Below are positions 7,217 through 14,309 of a DNA stretch of 64,000 bases, piece by piece. The stretch is from Pseudomonas leptonychotis. Its GTDB lineage: Bacteria > Pseudomonadota > Gammaproteobacteria > Pseudomonadales > Pseudomonadaceae. Positions within the stretch are counted from its first letter, which is position 1; every line of letters begins with the position of its first letter. The DNA lies in assembly GCF_004920405.1 (NCBI RefSeq), contig NZ_RFLV01000001.1, forward strand, positions 1-64,000, in the 5' to 3' direction. Both the position numbers and the translations under genes were made by a program. The notes under the pieces were generated by a model. The model was given only the letters and a program-made list of their open reading frames with translations, was not told where the DNA came from and did no database searches.

Positions 7217-7438
7217 GTGCCAAAAATTGAGACTGCTAGCGCATTGGATCTAGTAATGGACAATCTGTTCACCGTGGTTTTGCGCGGCTTTCTCAAGCTG
7301 TTTGGAATGGAGCGGGAGTGTGTAGATGGGTGCGGCTGGTTCACAGTTGCTTTAGTGATGGGGCTTCTCCTATTAATTGCTCTAACTGTCTACTATTTCA
7401 CCCTTCCCACTCGCAAAAAAAAACGTGGCCGGCGATGA
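7217..7438 (+). CDS. Small single-span membrane protein (73 aa)
   Basis: An amphipathic N-terminal half (ALDLVMDNLFTVVLRGFLKL) is followed by one strong hydrophobic segment at about residues 42-62 and a very basic tail TRKKKRGRR, which should stay in the cytoplasm. Start is GTG with GGGAAGG about 8 nt upstream. An ATG at 7194 opens only a 19-codon frame and is not used. Function unknown. Confidence 0.65.
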   Translation: MPKIETASALDLVMDNLFTVVLRGFLKLFGMERECVDGCGWFTVALVMGLLLLIALTVYYFTLPTRKKKRGRR

Positions 7439-7445
7439 TTACGAC

Positions 7446-7502
7446 TCATAACAAGTCGCTGTAGTACGCGGCCAATAGGCGTCGATAATCTCAGCGTTAT
7501 GT
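7446..7502 (+). repeat. attC site 16, divergent
   Basis: Cores TCATAAC at 7446-7452 and GTTATGT at 7496-7502. Only about 57 bp long and lacking the GGGCTAAAGCCC centre. The ends still pair (ATAACAAGTCGCTG against CAGCGTTAT), so it keeps the fold of an attC but comes from another family of sites. Confidence 0.75.
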
Positions 7503-7523
7503 AACTGGAGCAAGTACGCGAAA

Positions 7524-7748
7524 ATGGCAATAGCTGATGGCATTGAGCTTATCGGATATATATTCGGCTTCTGGTTATTCATATTCAGTAAAAAATACCG
7601 GGAAAACTGGGAATATGAGTTCTCAAGCGGTAACAAAACAGCTAAATACTTCTCAATTCTTGAGGGTATATGCGCAACGCTATGTGGTCTTATCGGTCCG
7701 ATCTGGCTTTTGGCTTACTTCTTACTAAGTCGCGGCGCTGCCTCATAA
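7524..7748 (+). CDS. Small membrane protein (74 aa)
   Basis: Two hydrophobic segments (residues about 8-22 and 45-68) flank a polar loop FSKKYRENWEYEFSSGNKTA. Start ATG with TGGAG about 14 nt upstream. The stop TAA lies in the next attC core. The cassette is bounded on the left by the divergent attC 16. Function unknown. Confidence 0.7.
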   Translation: MAIADGIELIGYIFGFWLFIFSKKYRENWEYEFSSGNKTAKYFSILEGICATLCGLIGPIWLLAYFLLSRGAAS

Positions 7749-7818
7749 CAATTGGTTCAAATCGTTCGCTTCGCTCACTGGGACGGGCTAAAGCCCGCCC
7801 CTTAACCAAACGTTAGGC
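7743..7818 (+). repeat. attC site 17
   Basis: Cores TCATAAC at 7743-7749 and GTTAGGC at 7812-7818. Common subtype. Confidence 0.95.
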
Positions 7819-7840
7819 ACAACTGAATGCGGCCACCACC

Positions 7841-8224
7841 ATGAATAGCTTTAACTTAGCGATTGTCAGTTTTTTGGGTGCGTCAATATTCCCTGCTATA
7901 GCGGGTGCCGTTCTGACGCCGATCATGGGAGGCGTCATAAATACTGATATTGTCAGCGTGCTTGGCCTATCTTTTGTTTTCTATCCATTTTCTTTTATGG
8001 CCACACTTATTTTTGGTGTACCACTATTTTTAATTTTCCAACACTACCAACTTGTTCGCTGGTGGTCTGCGATTATTTCAGGGGTAATTACAGCAATCCT
8101 AATAACGGTATGTTTACGATTACCAAGTGGTCCCCATGCTAGCGATTTTGCAGTGATGCTGCCTATCGGGGCTCTCTCTGGCTCAAGCTTTTGGTTAATA
8201 TGGAAGCATGGCGCAAGCGCCTAA
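7841..8224 (+). CDS. Small integral membrane protein (127 aa)
   Basis: Four hydrophobic segments (about residues 5-28, 38-67, 73-91 and 103-121) with a short cytoplasmic-type turn around HYQLVRWW. Gly- and Ala-rich helices resemble small inner-membrane proteins. The stop is supplied by the next attC core. An ATG at 7827 is out of frame. No family recognised. Confidence 0.75.
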   Translation: MNSFNLAIVSFLGASIFPAIAGAVLTPIMGGVINTDIVSVLGLSFVFYPFSFMATLIFGVPLFLIFQHYQLVRWWSAIISGVITAILITVCLRLPSGPHASDFAVMLPIGALSGSSFWLIWKHGASA

Positions 8225-8294
8225 CAAGTGGTTCAAACCGTTCGCTGCGCTCACTGGGACGGGCTAAAGCCCGCCCCTTAACCAAACGTTAGAG
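8219..8294 (+). repeat. attC site 18
   Basis: Cores GCCTAAC at 8219-8225 and GTTAGAG at 8288-8294. Common subtype. Confidence 0.95.
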
Positions 8295-8302
8295 CCCACA
8301 AC

Positions 8303-8834
8303 ATGCATTTGGTGATCCATTTCGAATCTCGGCTATTTGATATATCTGACGAGCCTGAAAATTCGATAAACCCGACTCGGGGTATATCTTTTCTTCTATG
8401 GCTACGTAGTCGCGTTCATGCACACCTGAACATGGCGCGCTTACGACTTGCGCTATCCTCAAGACGCTGATACTCCAACTGATCCGTCTGCAGCGCCCTA
8501 TATAGCATTGCTAAAAAAATTACCAAACGATTGGCAACAGTCTGCCGAATATACAAATTTACAAAATAGTGACGGCACCCTACGCATCGATCGCCTCGAC
8601 TCGCTGATTGAAGGGTTTTCTGAAAAACCCATTAACATTTTCTTTGGAAAAGGAATTATCGGCCAGGACAAGGACGGAGTTGGCACTAAGCTACAGAAAC
8701 CAGCAGTTTTGGCGGGTATTTTTTCAAAAATTGGTGGCGGAAATTGTACATGTCTCTTTGATGAAAGCTACTCACGCGTAGTTGTTATTCATAGCAACTA
8801 TACGGCTTGCGTTTGGATACGTTCGAATATGTAA
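8303..8834 (+). pseudogene. Cassette gene split by a frameshift or a fusion of two genes
   Basis: An ATG at 8303, 8 nt after the attC, opens a frame coding MHLVIHFESRLFDISDEPE and running to a TGA at 8468-8470 (55 codons). Another frame is open from just after a stop at 8427-8429 and codes LRYPQDADTPTDPSAAPYIA through to a TAA at 8832-8834. Only a TTG start is available for the second part. Removing one base between 8430 and 8467 would join them into one protein of about 175 residues. Either a base was gained, or an N-terminal piece of another cassette gene was joined to this one. Neither half is assigned to a family. Confidence 0.55.
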
Positions 8835-8852
8835 AGCATGTTAAATATCAAC

Positions 8853-8928
8853 GCCTAACAAGTGGTTCAAATCGTTCGCTACGCTCTCTGGGACGGGCTA
8901 AAGCCCGCCCCTTAACCAAACGTTAGAG
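8853..8928 (+). repeat. attC site 19
   Basis: Cores GCCTAAC at 8853-8859 and GTTAGAG at 8922-8928. Common subtype. The leader after this site (AGAGCCCAC) matches the leader after attC 18. Confidence 0.95.
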
Positions 8929-8936
8929 CCCACCCC

Positions 8937-9397
8937 ATGACATTAATCGACTCAAAAGATGAAGATTCAAACTGGTCTGAAACATTAGATCTTTGGAGCC
9001 GAGTCGTTAATTGGGGCCACTACCTTACATCCGAATCACAGCTAAGGTCTCAAATTAAAACCTTGCTGGTTTATATGTGGAACGAAAAAGATTGGCTGAA
9101 AACTCAACATCCGTCCAGATCAAAAGAAATTAAAAAATATGTCAGCAACTCAAAATACATTTGCGTTCTAGCTGATCTGGCAAATACAGTTAAACATCGA
9201 AATCTCACTACCCCCCACGCTCGCCAGCAAGCCAAACCGAATACTACGGCAGTGTCACACTTGGAAGAGACGCAAAAAGGCGCTTATATTTCATAAATAT
9301 GGGTAATGGTGATCATCTCGAAATTTTCGAAATTATTAGCGGTGCACTTGATGAACTCGAAGATCTTCAAATTGCCCTACTTTCAGGCACCGTGTAA
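8937..9397 (+). pseudogene. Cassette gene with a frameshift near a C6 run
   Basis: The ATG at 8937 opens a frame of 119 codons that ends at 9294-9296. Its last 30 residues look random. From 9194 a second frame is open and reads EYYGSVTLGRDAKRRLYFIN, then GDHLEIFEIISGALDELEDL and stops at 9395-9397. The frames meet around six C residues at 9211-9216. One more C (or two fewer) would give a continuous protein of about 153 residues. The joined product would be soluble, with a Trp-rich start and an acidic helical end. Family unknown. A sequencing error in the C run is possible. Confidence 0.7.
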
Positions 9398-9402
9398 GCG
9401 GT

Positions 9403-9479
9403 CTCTAACAAGGCGCTCAAATCGTTCGCTTCGCTCACTGGGACTGGCTAAAGCCAGCACCTTAGCTTAATCGTTAGGT
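9403..9479 (+). repeat. attC site 20, second subtype
   Basis: Cores CTCTAAC at 9403-9409 and GTTAGGT at 9473-9479. Arms AAGGCGCT and AGCTTAATC. The centre reads GCCAGCACC, one change from GCCAGCCCC. Confidence 0.92.
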
Positions 9480-9485
9480 TCATTC

Positions 9486-9800
9486 ATGGCTAGAAGTGCG
9501 CGTCTTCAGAAAAAGCTTTTATCTAATGCTCTAATAACTGTTGCAGAAGACACAGTCACGGACAGCGAAACTCTGAATAAACTTTGGAACTTAAAACAAG
9601 GCGAGAGTATCCTTTTGAACTCTCACATTCTTAAGTCACAACCGCTCGTAAAGTATGGGCTTGAGTACCACGTAGTCCGCGGCCCTATTCCAGAACACTG
9701 GCTACATCGTGTGTTCGACGCGAAAGAATTAGAAGTTTTCTTCATAGCAAAAAATCATGAAACTATCTGTCATTCATGGCTAATATTCGATGACGAATAA
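9486..9800 (+). CDS. Cassette protein of unknown function (104 aa)
   Basis: A small soluble protein: a basic N-terminal helix (RSARLQKKLLSNALITVAED), then a part with LWNLKQGESILLNSHIL and a C-terminal strand pair ending HSWLIFDDE. No signal peptide. The ATG is 6 nt after the attC end, without a Shine-Dalgarno sequence. No family recognised. Confidence 0.75.
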   Translation: MARSARLQKKLLSNALITVAEDTVTDSETLNKLWNLKQGESILLNSHILKSQPLVKYGLEYHVVRGPIPEHWLHRVFDAKELEVFFIAKNHETICHSWLIFDDE

Positions 9801-9876
9801 ACCTAACAAGTGGTTCAAATCGTTCGCTTCGCTCACTGGGACTGGCTAAGCCAGCCTATTAGCTTAAACGTTAGGC
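9801..9876 (+). repeat. attC site 21, mismatched arms
   Basis: Cores ACCTAAC at 9801-9807 and GTTAGGC at 9870-9876. The left arm is of the common subtype (AAGTGGTT) but the right arm is of the second subtype (AGCTTAAAC), so the outer stem pairs poorly. The centre lost one A and reads GGCTAAGCC. Confidence 0.9.
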
Positions 9877-9886
9877 GCTTATCGGC

Positions 9887-10267
9887 ATGCTAAACACACT
9901 CAAAACGCAAGCCAAGCAGCTCAAAAAGCACACTCTCACTGTTTATTTCGCAGCTCGTGATCCACGCACGCCCATTCTCGTCAGGACTTTGGCGCTTATC
10001 GTTGCAGCCTATGCGCTCAGCCCCATTGATCTGATTCCAGACTTCATTCCAATAATTGGATATCTGGACGATCTCATTCTGATTCCTATGGGTTTAGCCT
10101 TAGTCGTACGTCTCACACCACCTGAAGTAATAGAGTCCGCTCGGGCGCAAGCACAACAAGCATCAACCAAACCTGTCAGCTATTCTGCTGCGGCCTTTGT
10201 CATTGTAGTGTGGCTTATAGTTATGTGGCTCTTCGGGAAATGGACACTCAGTTTAGTACGCGCCTAA
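9887..10267 (+). CDS. DUF1232 (YkvA-like) membrane protein (126 aa)
   Basis: Residues 25-75 carry the DUF1232 signature: [15 protein letters not shown], then [20 protein letters not shown] with DDL following. A further hydrophobic segment at residues 98-118 anchors the C-terminus. The family is widespread but its role is unclear. In most genomes it is chromosomal, so a cassette location is less usual. The stop TAA belongs to the next attC core. Confidence 0.85.
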   Translation: MLNTLKTQAKQLKKHTLTVYFAARDPRTPILVRTLALIVAAYALSPIDLIPDFIPIIGYLDDLILIPMGLALVVRLTPPEVIESARAQAQQASTKPVSYSAAAFVIVVWLIVMWLFGKWTLSLVRA

Positions 10268-10320
10268 CAAGGCGCTCACTGGGACAGGCTAAAGCCCGCC
10301 CCTTAGCTTAATCGTTAGGC
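10262..10320 (+). repeat. attC site 22, shortened
   Basis: Cores GCCTAAC at 10262-10268 and GTTAGGC at 10314-10320, only 59 bp. The stretch between GGCGCT and CACTGGGAC found in other sites is missing. The centre GACAGGCTAAAGCCCG has one mispair. Confidence 0.9.
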
Positions 10321-10328
10321 ACAGCACG

Positions 10329-10628
10329 ATGATTATCTTCGCTATTTTTATTTGTCTCCCTATGACCATCACGGCGCTTGCTTTTGTAAAGCTGAAACCG
10401 AAACGCGTCTCCTCCGATCGTATCCGCGCATTTAATCGCTGGACGTGGTCACTCGCTGTACTTGCGGCGTTGGCCAGCGCTCTGTTCGCTTGGCCTGTCA
10501 ATATTTACGCATTGGATAGCCTTTGGCGTCCTGCAGGCGCAGCATTTAATGCATCAACCGTATGGGCGATTGTGCTGCTCGGAGCAACGGCAATTCGATA
10601 TTTCCTCTTCCGTGAGCAGCGCGCCTAA
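10329..10628 (+). CDS. Small membrane protein, terminal cassette (99 aa)
   Basis: Three hydrophobic segments (residues 2-20, 41-60 and 74-92) separated by basic loops (KLKPKRVSSDRIRAFNR and FREQRA). It starts 9 nt after attC 22. Its stop TAA is in GCCTAAC at 10623-10629, which looks like the left core of a lost attC. This marks the end of the array. Function unknown. Confidence 0.75.
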   Translation: MIIFAIFICLPMTITALAFVKLKPKRVSSDRIRAFNRWTWSLAVLAALASALFAWPVNIYALDSLWRPAGAAFNASTVWAIVLLGATAIRYFLFREQRA

Positions 10629-10629
10629 C
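10623..10629 (+). repeat. Half attC core at array end
   Basis: GCCTAAC identical to other left cores, but no right arm or GTTAG core follows. Probably the remnant of the last attC. Confidence 0.5.
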
Positions 10630-10722
10630 TTAAAGGCAGCATCGCTTGGCGCCCGTTTGAATCGCCCTTGTGGTCACCCTACTGCCTCGGTAACGTGTGC
10701 GGCACTTATCAGGAGTGCCACG

Positions 10723-11394
10723 ATGCGTTTTAGCCGTCCTTTTTGCTTTGCTGTATTGCCATTACTCGCCAGTTGCCAAGTGTTCACCGACAAGCCTGTC
10801 GAGCCCAAGGTTGAGCTGACGCGCATGCAGGGCGAGCTCAACCTGAGCGCAGGTCAATTGCTCTTTCAGCCTTGCCACGAACAACGTCAATTTATCCTTA
10901 AGGAAGATGGCGCAGTCGGGCTGAGCAGTGATGCCAATAGCTTGTTCGCGGATGGTCACAACACCCTTTATGTCGATATGCGCGGCCAACTACAAGCCAA
11001 TGCCCAAGCAGGTATTGATGGCCAGTTTGTACCCTCTCAGGTGTATCGCGTGCAGCCTAAAGGCCATGCCTGTACGGATATCAATTTCGCCCGCACCGTT
11101 TTGCGCGCCAACGGTCACGAGCCTGACTGGGATATTGCCGTAAGTAATCAGGGCATGATTCTCAACCGTGTCGGCCAGGAGCCGCAGGCGTTGCCGTATC
11201 TGGAGGAACAACTGCCGGAAGGTCGCCTGAGCCTGAGTAGCGAAGCCAACGGCCAACGTGTGGAGTTGTGGGTTGCCAGGCAGCGCTGTGTGGACAACAT
11301 GAGTGGCGCAGTGCAGCACCTGAGCGCCGAACTGCGCGTCAATGGTGAAGTATTGCGTGGTTGCGCTTTCCTTGGCGGTGCGCGCAACGATTAG
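10723..11394 (+). CDS. Lipoprotein of unknown function (223 aa)
   Basis: A signal peptide with a lipobox (LPLLASC, Cys18) marks an outer-membrane lipoprotein. The mature part has two halves, each beta-rich with a Cys pair. The second half begins around FARTVLRANGHEPDWDIAV and ends GCAFLGGARND, in the style of COG3650/META-like lipoproteins. The ATG at 10723 was chosen for the AGGAG 8 nt upstream and the signal peptide. A longer open frame upstream runs back into the last cassette and is not used. First chromosomal gene after the integron. Confidence 0.85.
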   Translation: MRFSRPFCFAVLPLLASCQVFTDKPVEPKVELTRMQGELNLSAGQLLFQPCHEQRQFILKEDGAVGLSSDANSLFADGHNTLYVDMRGQLQANAQAGIDGQFVPSQVYRVQPKGHACTDINFARTVLRANGHEPDWDIAVSNQGMILNRVGQEPQALPYLEEQLPEGRLSLSSEANGQRVELWVARQRCVDNMSGAVQHLSAELRVNGEVLRGCAFLGGARND

Positions 11395-11496
11395 ACATAT
11401 GGCTAAACACACCAGCGCAGAAAACTGAGATAGATCAGCCCGCTCTATAAACGATTGGCCTAAGCTGAAAGGGAAGTCAGCCAAAGGGATATCGTT

Positions 11497-12504
11497 ATGC
11501 TGCGCATTGCCATCAATGGATATGGTCGTATCGGCCGCTGCCTGGTCCGCGCGTTGTTCGAACGCGGGCTCCAGGAGCATATCCAGCTCACCGCCATTAA
11601 TGACCTCGGCGAACAAAGTACCCTCGCCCACCTCACCCGCTTCGATTCCACCTTCGGCCGTTTCAATGGGCAGATCAGCCTGGCCGAAAACATGCTGCAG
11701 GTGAATGGCCAGGCCATCCAACTGCTGCGTGAACCTGAGGTGAGTAAACTGCCGTGGCGTCAGCACGCCGTGGATTTGGTACTGGAGTGTTCCGGTAATC
11801 TGAAAAAGCGTGCCGAGGTTGAACAGCATCTCAGTGCAGGCGCGCCGCGAGTGTTGCTGTCTCACCCGCTGGACAGTGCCGATCTGACCGTGGTGTATGG
11901 CGTTAACCACGAGCTGCTAGGCGATCAGCAGATCGTCTCCAATGCATCCTGCACCACCAACTGCCTGGCGCCACTGGCCAAGGTGCTGCACGAAGCGGTC
12001 GGTATTCGCCAAGGGCTGCTCAACACCATCCACTCCTACACCAATGACCAAAACCTGCTGGATAAAACCCACAGTGATTTGTATCGCGCCCGCGCCGCTG
12101 CACTGTCGATGATCCCCACCAGCACCGGTGCCGCCAAGACCATCGGCCTGGTATTGCCTGAGTTGGCCGGCCGCCTGGATGGGCTGTCGGTGCGCGTACC
12201 CACACCGAACGTATCGCTGGTTGACCTGACCTTTACCTGCGAGCGGCCGACCAGCCGAGAAGCAATCAACACCGCCTTGCAACAAGGTGCTGCGCGGATG
12301 CCTGCGGGCGTGATGGAATGCAACGAGCTTCCGCTGGTGTCCAGTGATTTCAATGGCTACCCGGTGTCGTGTGTGGTCGACCTCAACCACACCCGCGTGC
12401 AAGGGGATCTGGTCAAAGTCTTGGCCTGGTATGACAACGAGTGGGCGTTTGCCAACCGCATGCTCGATGTGATGCTGGCTTGGGTGAAACCAGAGCTGCG
12501 GTAG
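11497..12504 (+). CDS. Type I glyceraldehyde-3-phosphate dehydrogenase family enzyme (335 aa)
   Basis: The N-terminal NAD domain has INGYGRIGR at residues 5-13 and an Asp after the second strand (INDLGEQ). The catalytic motif SNASCTTNC puts the active Cys at 152, with the His partner in IHSYTNDQ. The C-terminus has VKVLAWYDNEWAFANRM. It oxidises a phosphorylated sugar aldehyde with NAD. The sequence shares features with GapA/GapB and with erythrose-4-phosphate dehydrogenase (Epd), so the substrate cannot be fixed by eye. GGGATATCGTT lies just upstream of the ATG. It precedes an FAD-dependent dehydrogenase on the same strand, 130 nt away. Confidence 0.88.
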   Translation: MLRIAINGYGRIGRCLVRALFERGLQEHIQLTAINDLGEQSTLAHLTRFDSTFGRFNGQISLAENMLQVNGQAIQLLREPEVSKLPWRQHAVDLVLECSGNLKKRAEVEQHLSAGAPRVLLSHPLDSADLTVVYGVNHELLGDQQIVSNASCTTNCLAPLAKVLHEAVGIRQGLLNTIHSYTNDQNLLDKTHSDLYRARAAALSMIPTSTGAAKTIGLVLPELAGRLDGLSVRVPTPNVSLVDLTFTCERPTSREAINTALQQGAARMPAGVMECNELPLVSSDFNGYPVSCVVDLNHTRVQGDLVKVLAWYDNEWAFANRMLDVMLAWVKPELR

Positions 12505-12634
12505 CCGCTGAGCTGCCTTTTAATAGCAGGTGGACACTATGACCACCGGGCGGTGCAGGCCCTGCAATCGCAGGTATAATCGCCGCCTTTTAAAAGCTGC
12601 CGGGTTGCCTCCGGCCCTGATAGTGGACCGTCCC

Positions 12635-14254
12635 ATGCTACGCATCACCGAACTCAAACTGCCGCTCGATCATCCTGACGAGGCTTTACGCCCGGCCATC
12701 ATTCAGCGCTTAGGCATTACCGATGACGCGCTGCTCGACTTCAGCCTGTTCAAGCGCAGCTATGATGCGCGCAAAAAATCCAGCGAAATGCACTTTATCT
12801 ACACCATCGACTGCAGCCTGCGCGATGAGGCGGCGCTGCTGGAAAAATTCAGCGATGACCGGCATATCGGCCCTTCCCCCGACACCGACTACAAGCCCGC
12901 CGGGCATACCACCGAGCCGCTTGAAGAACGCCCCCTGGTGGTCGGTTTCGGCCCCTGCGGAATTTTCGCCGCCTTGATTCTGGCCCAGGCCGGTTTGCGC
13001 CCGATCGTGCTGGAGCGCGGCACCGAAGTGCGCCAGCGCACCAAAGACACCTGGGGCCTGTGGCGCAAAAACGTGCTCAACCCCGAGTCCAACGTGCAGT
13101 TCGGCGAAGGCGGTGCCGGCACCTTCTCTGACGGCAAACTCTACAGCCAGATCAAAGACCCCAAACACATCGGCCGCAAAGTGCTGCATGAGTTCGTCAA
13201 AGCCGGCGCGCCAGACGAAATTCTCTATGTCAGCAAACCGCATATCGGCACCTTCCGCCTGACTGGCGTGGTGGCGACCATGCGCGAAGAAATCAAAGCG
13301 CTGGGCGGCGAAGTACGTTTTCAACAGCGCGTCAGCGATGTGCTGATCGAAGACGGTCAACTGACCGGCGTGGTGCTCGATAGCGGCGAGCAGATTCACA
13401 GCCGCCAGGTGATCCTCGCGTTAGGCCACAGCTCGCGCGACACCTTCCGCATGCTGCACAAGCGCGAGGTGTTTATGGAAGCCAAGCCGTTCTCGGTGGG
13501 CTTTCGTATCGAACACCCGCAAGGCCTAATCGACCGTGCGCGCCTGGGTAAATACGCCGGCCACCCCAAGCTCGGCGCTGCGGATTACAAACTGGTTCAC
13601 CACGCCAAGAACGGTCGCTCGGTCTACAGCTTCTGCATGTGCCCAGGCGGCACCGTGGTTGCTGCCACCTCGGAACCGAACCGCGTGGTCACCAACGGCA
13701 TGAGCCAGTATTCGCGTAATGAGCGTAATGCCAACGCCGGCATCGTCGTCGGCATTACGCCGGAGCAGGACTACCCTGGCGGCCCGCTGGCTGGGGTTGA
13801 GCTGCAAGAACAGCTGGAGTCTCAGGCTTACCTGCTCGGCGGCAGCACTTACGAAGCGCCGGGGCAGCTGGTTGGCGACTTTATCGCCGGCACGCCATCG
13901 ACCGCACTGGGCAGTGTCGAGCCATCCTACAAACCGGGGATCAAACTGGGCGACCTGGCCCTGGCGCTGCCGGACTTTGCCATCGAAGCCATCCGCGAAG
14001 CGCTGCCAGCCTTCGGCAAGCAGATCAAAGGCTTCGACCTGCACGACGCGGTGCTCACCGGCATCGAAACCCGCACGTCCTCGCCACTGCGCATCACCCG
14101 TGGCGCCGATATGCAGAGCCTGAACGTGCGCGGCCTGTACCCGGCCGGTGAAGGCGCAGGGTACGCCGGCGGCATTCTCTCTGCTGGGGTCGATGGCATT
14201 CGCGTGGCCGAAGCGCTGATTCGCGACATGCTCGGTATTGCTGAACCCATTTAA
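12635..14254 (+). CDS. NAD(P)/FAD-dependent dehydrogenase, COG2509 type (539 aa)
   Basis: Residues 1-85 form the N-terminal domain of this family (MLRITELKLPLDHP, RSYDARKKS). A dinucleotide fold follows with VVGFGPCGIFAAL and an acidic end LERG at about residues 105-130, and then FGEGGAGTFSDGKLYSQI. The C-terminal GLYPAGEGAGYAGGILSAG closes the FAD site. It is a flavoprotein oxidoreductase of unknown substrate, probably cytosolic. The ATG at 12635 is chosen because homologues begin at MLRI. An open frame extends further upstream. A strong terminator follows. Confidence 0.9.
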   Translation: MLRITELKLPLDHPDEALRPAIIQRLGITDDALLDFSLFKRSYDARKKSSEMHFIYTIDCSLRDEAALLEKFSDDRHIGPSPDTDYKPAGHTTEPLEERPLVVGFGPCGIFAALILAQAGLRPIVLERGTEVRQRTKDTWGLWRKNVLNPESNVQFGEGGAGTFSDGKLYSQIKDPKHIGRKVLHEFVKAGAPDEILYVSKPHIGTFRLTGVVATMREEIKALGGEVRFQQRVSDVLIEDGQLTGVVLDSGEQIHSRQVILALGHSSRDTFRMLHKREVFMEAKPFSVGFRIEHPQGLIDRARLGKYAGHPKLGAADYKLVHHAKNGRSVYSFCMCPGGTVVAATSEPNRVVTNGMSQYSRNERNANAGIVVGITPEQDYPGGPLAGVELQEQLESQAYLLGGSTYEAPGQLVGDFIAGTPSTALGSVEPSYKPGIKLGDLALALPDFAIEAIREALPAFGKQIKGFDLHDAVLTGIETRTSSPLRITRGADMQSLNVRGLYPAGEGAGYAGGILSAGVDGIRVAEALIRDMLGIAEPI

Positions 14255-14268
14255 CAACTTGCTCTAAG

Positions 14269-14309
14269 AAGCCCGCGCGCTGCCTGCAACCCAGGCAGCG
14301 CGCGGGCTT
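14269..14309. terminator. Bidirectional terminator
   Basis: An 18-bp perfect inverted repeat (AAGCCCGCGCGCTGCCTG and complement) around a 5-nt loop, between convergent genes. It overlaps the stop codon of the minus-strand OmpA gene by 2 bp. Confidence 0.9.

Larger units (their letters stand above)
1..10629 (+). mobile_element. Chromosomal integron cassette array, distal part
   Basis: A run of short unrelated genes, each followed by a nearly identical imperfect palindrome of about 76 bp. The palindrome starts with a YYTAAC-type core, has a GGGCTAAAGCCC-like centre and ends with GTTAGGC or GTTATNN. This is the layout of attC sites in a sedentary chromosomal integron. I count 22 attC sites and one terminal half-site. 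All readable genes are on the plus strand, so integrase, attI and the cassette promoter are expected left of base 1. Cassette genes are visibly AT-richer than the flanking core genes and differ in codon use from one to the next, which fits independent acquisition. The array ends at about 10629, just before a Pseudomonas lipoprotein gene. Confidence 0.95.

Noticed and set aside
1-10320. Regularly repeated sequences that could be read as a CRISPR array
   Set aside because: The repeats are about 76 bp imperfect palindromes separated by 120-930 bp of coding DNA, not 28-37 bp repeats with short unique spacers.
10990-11910. Long minus-strand open frame over the lipoprotein and GAPDH genes
   Set aside because: GC-rich coding DNA leaves antisense frames open. 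The plus-strand products have clear family motifs.
12710-13399. Long minus-strand open frame inside the FAD dehydrogenase gene
   Set aside because: Antisense shadow of a recognised gene. Its translated sequence has no family motif.
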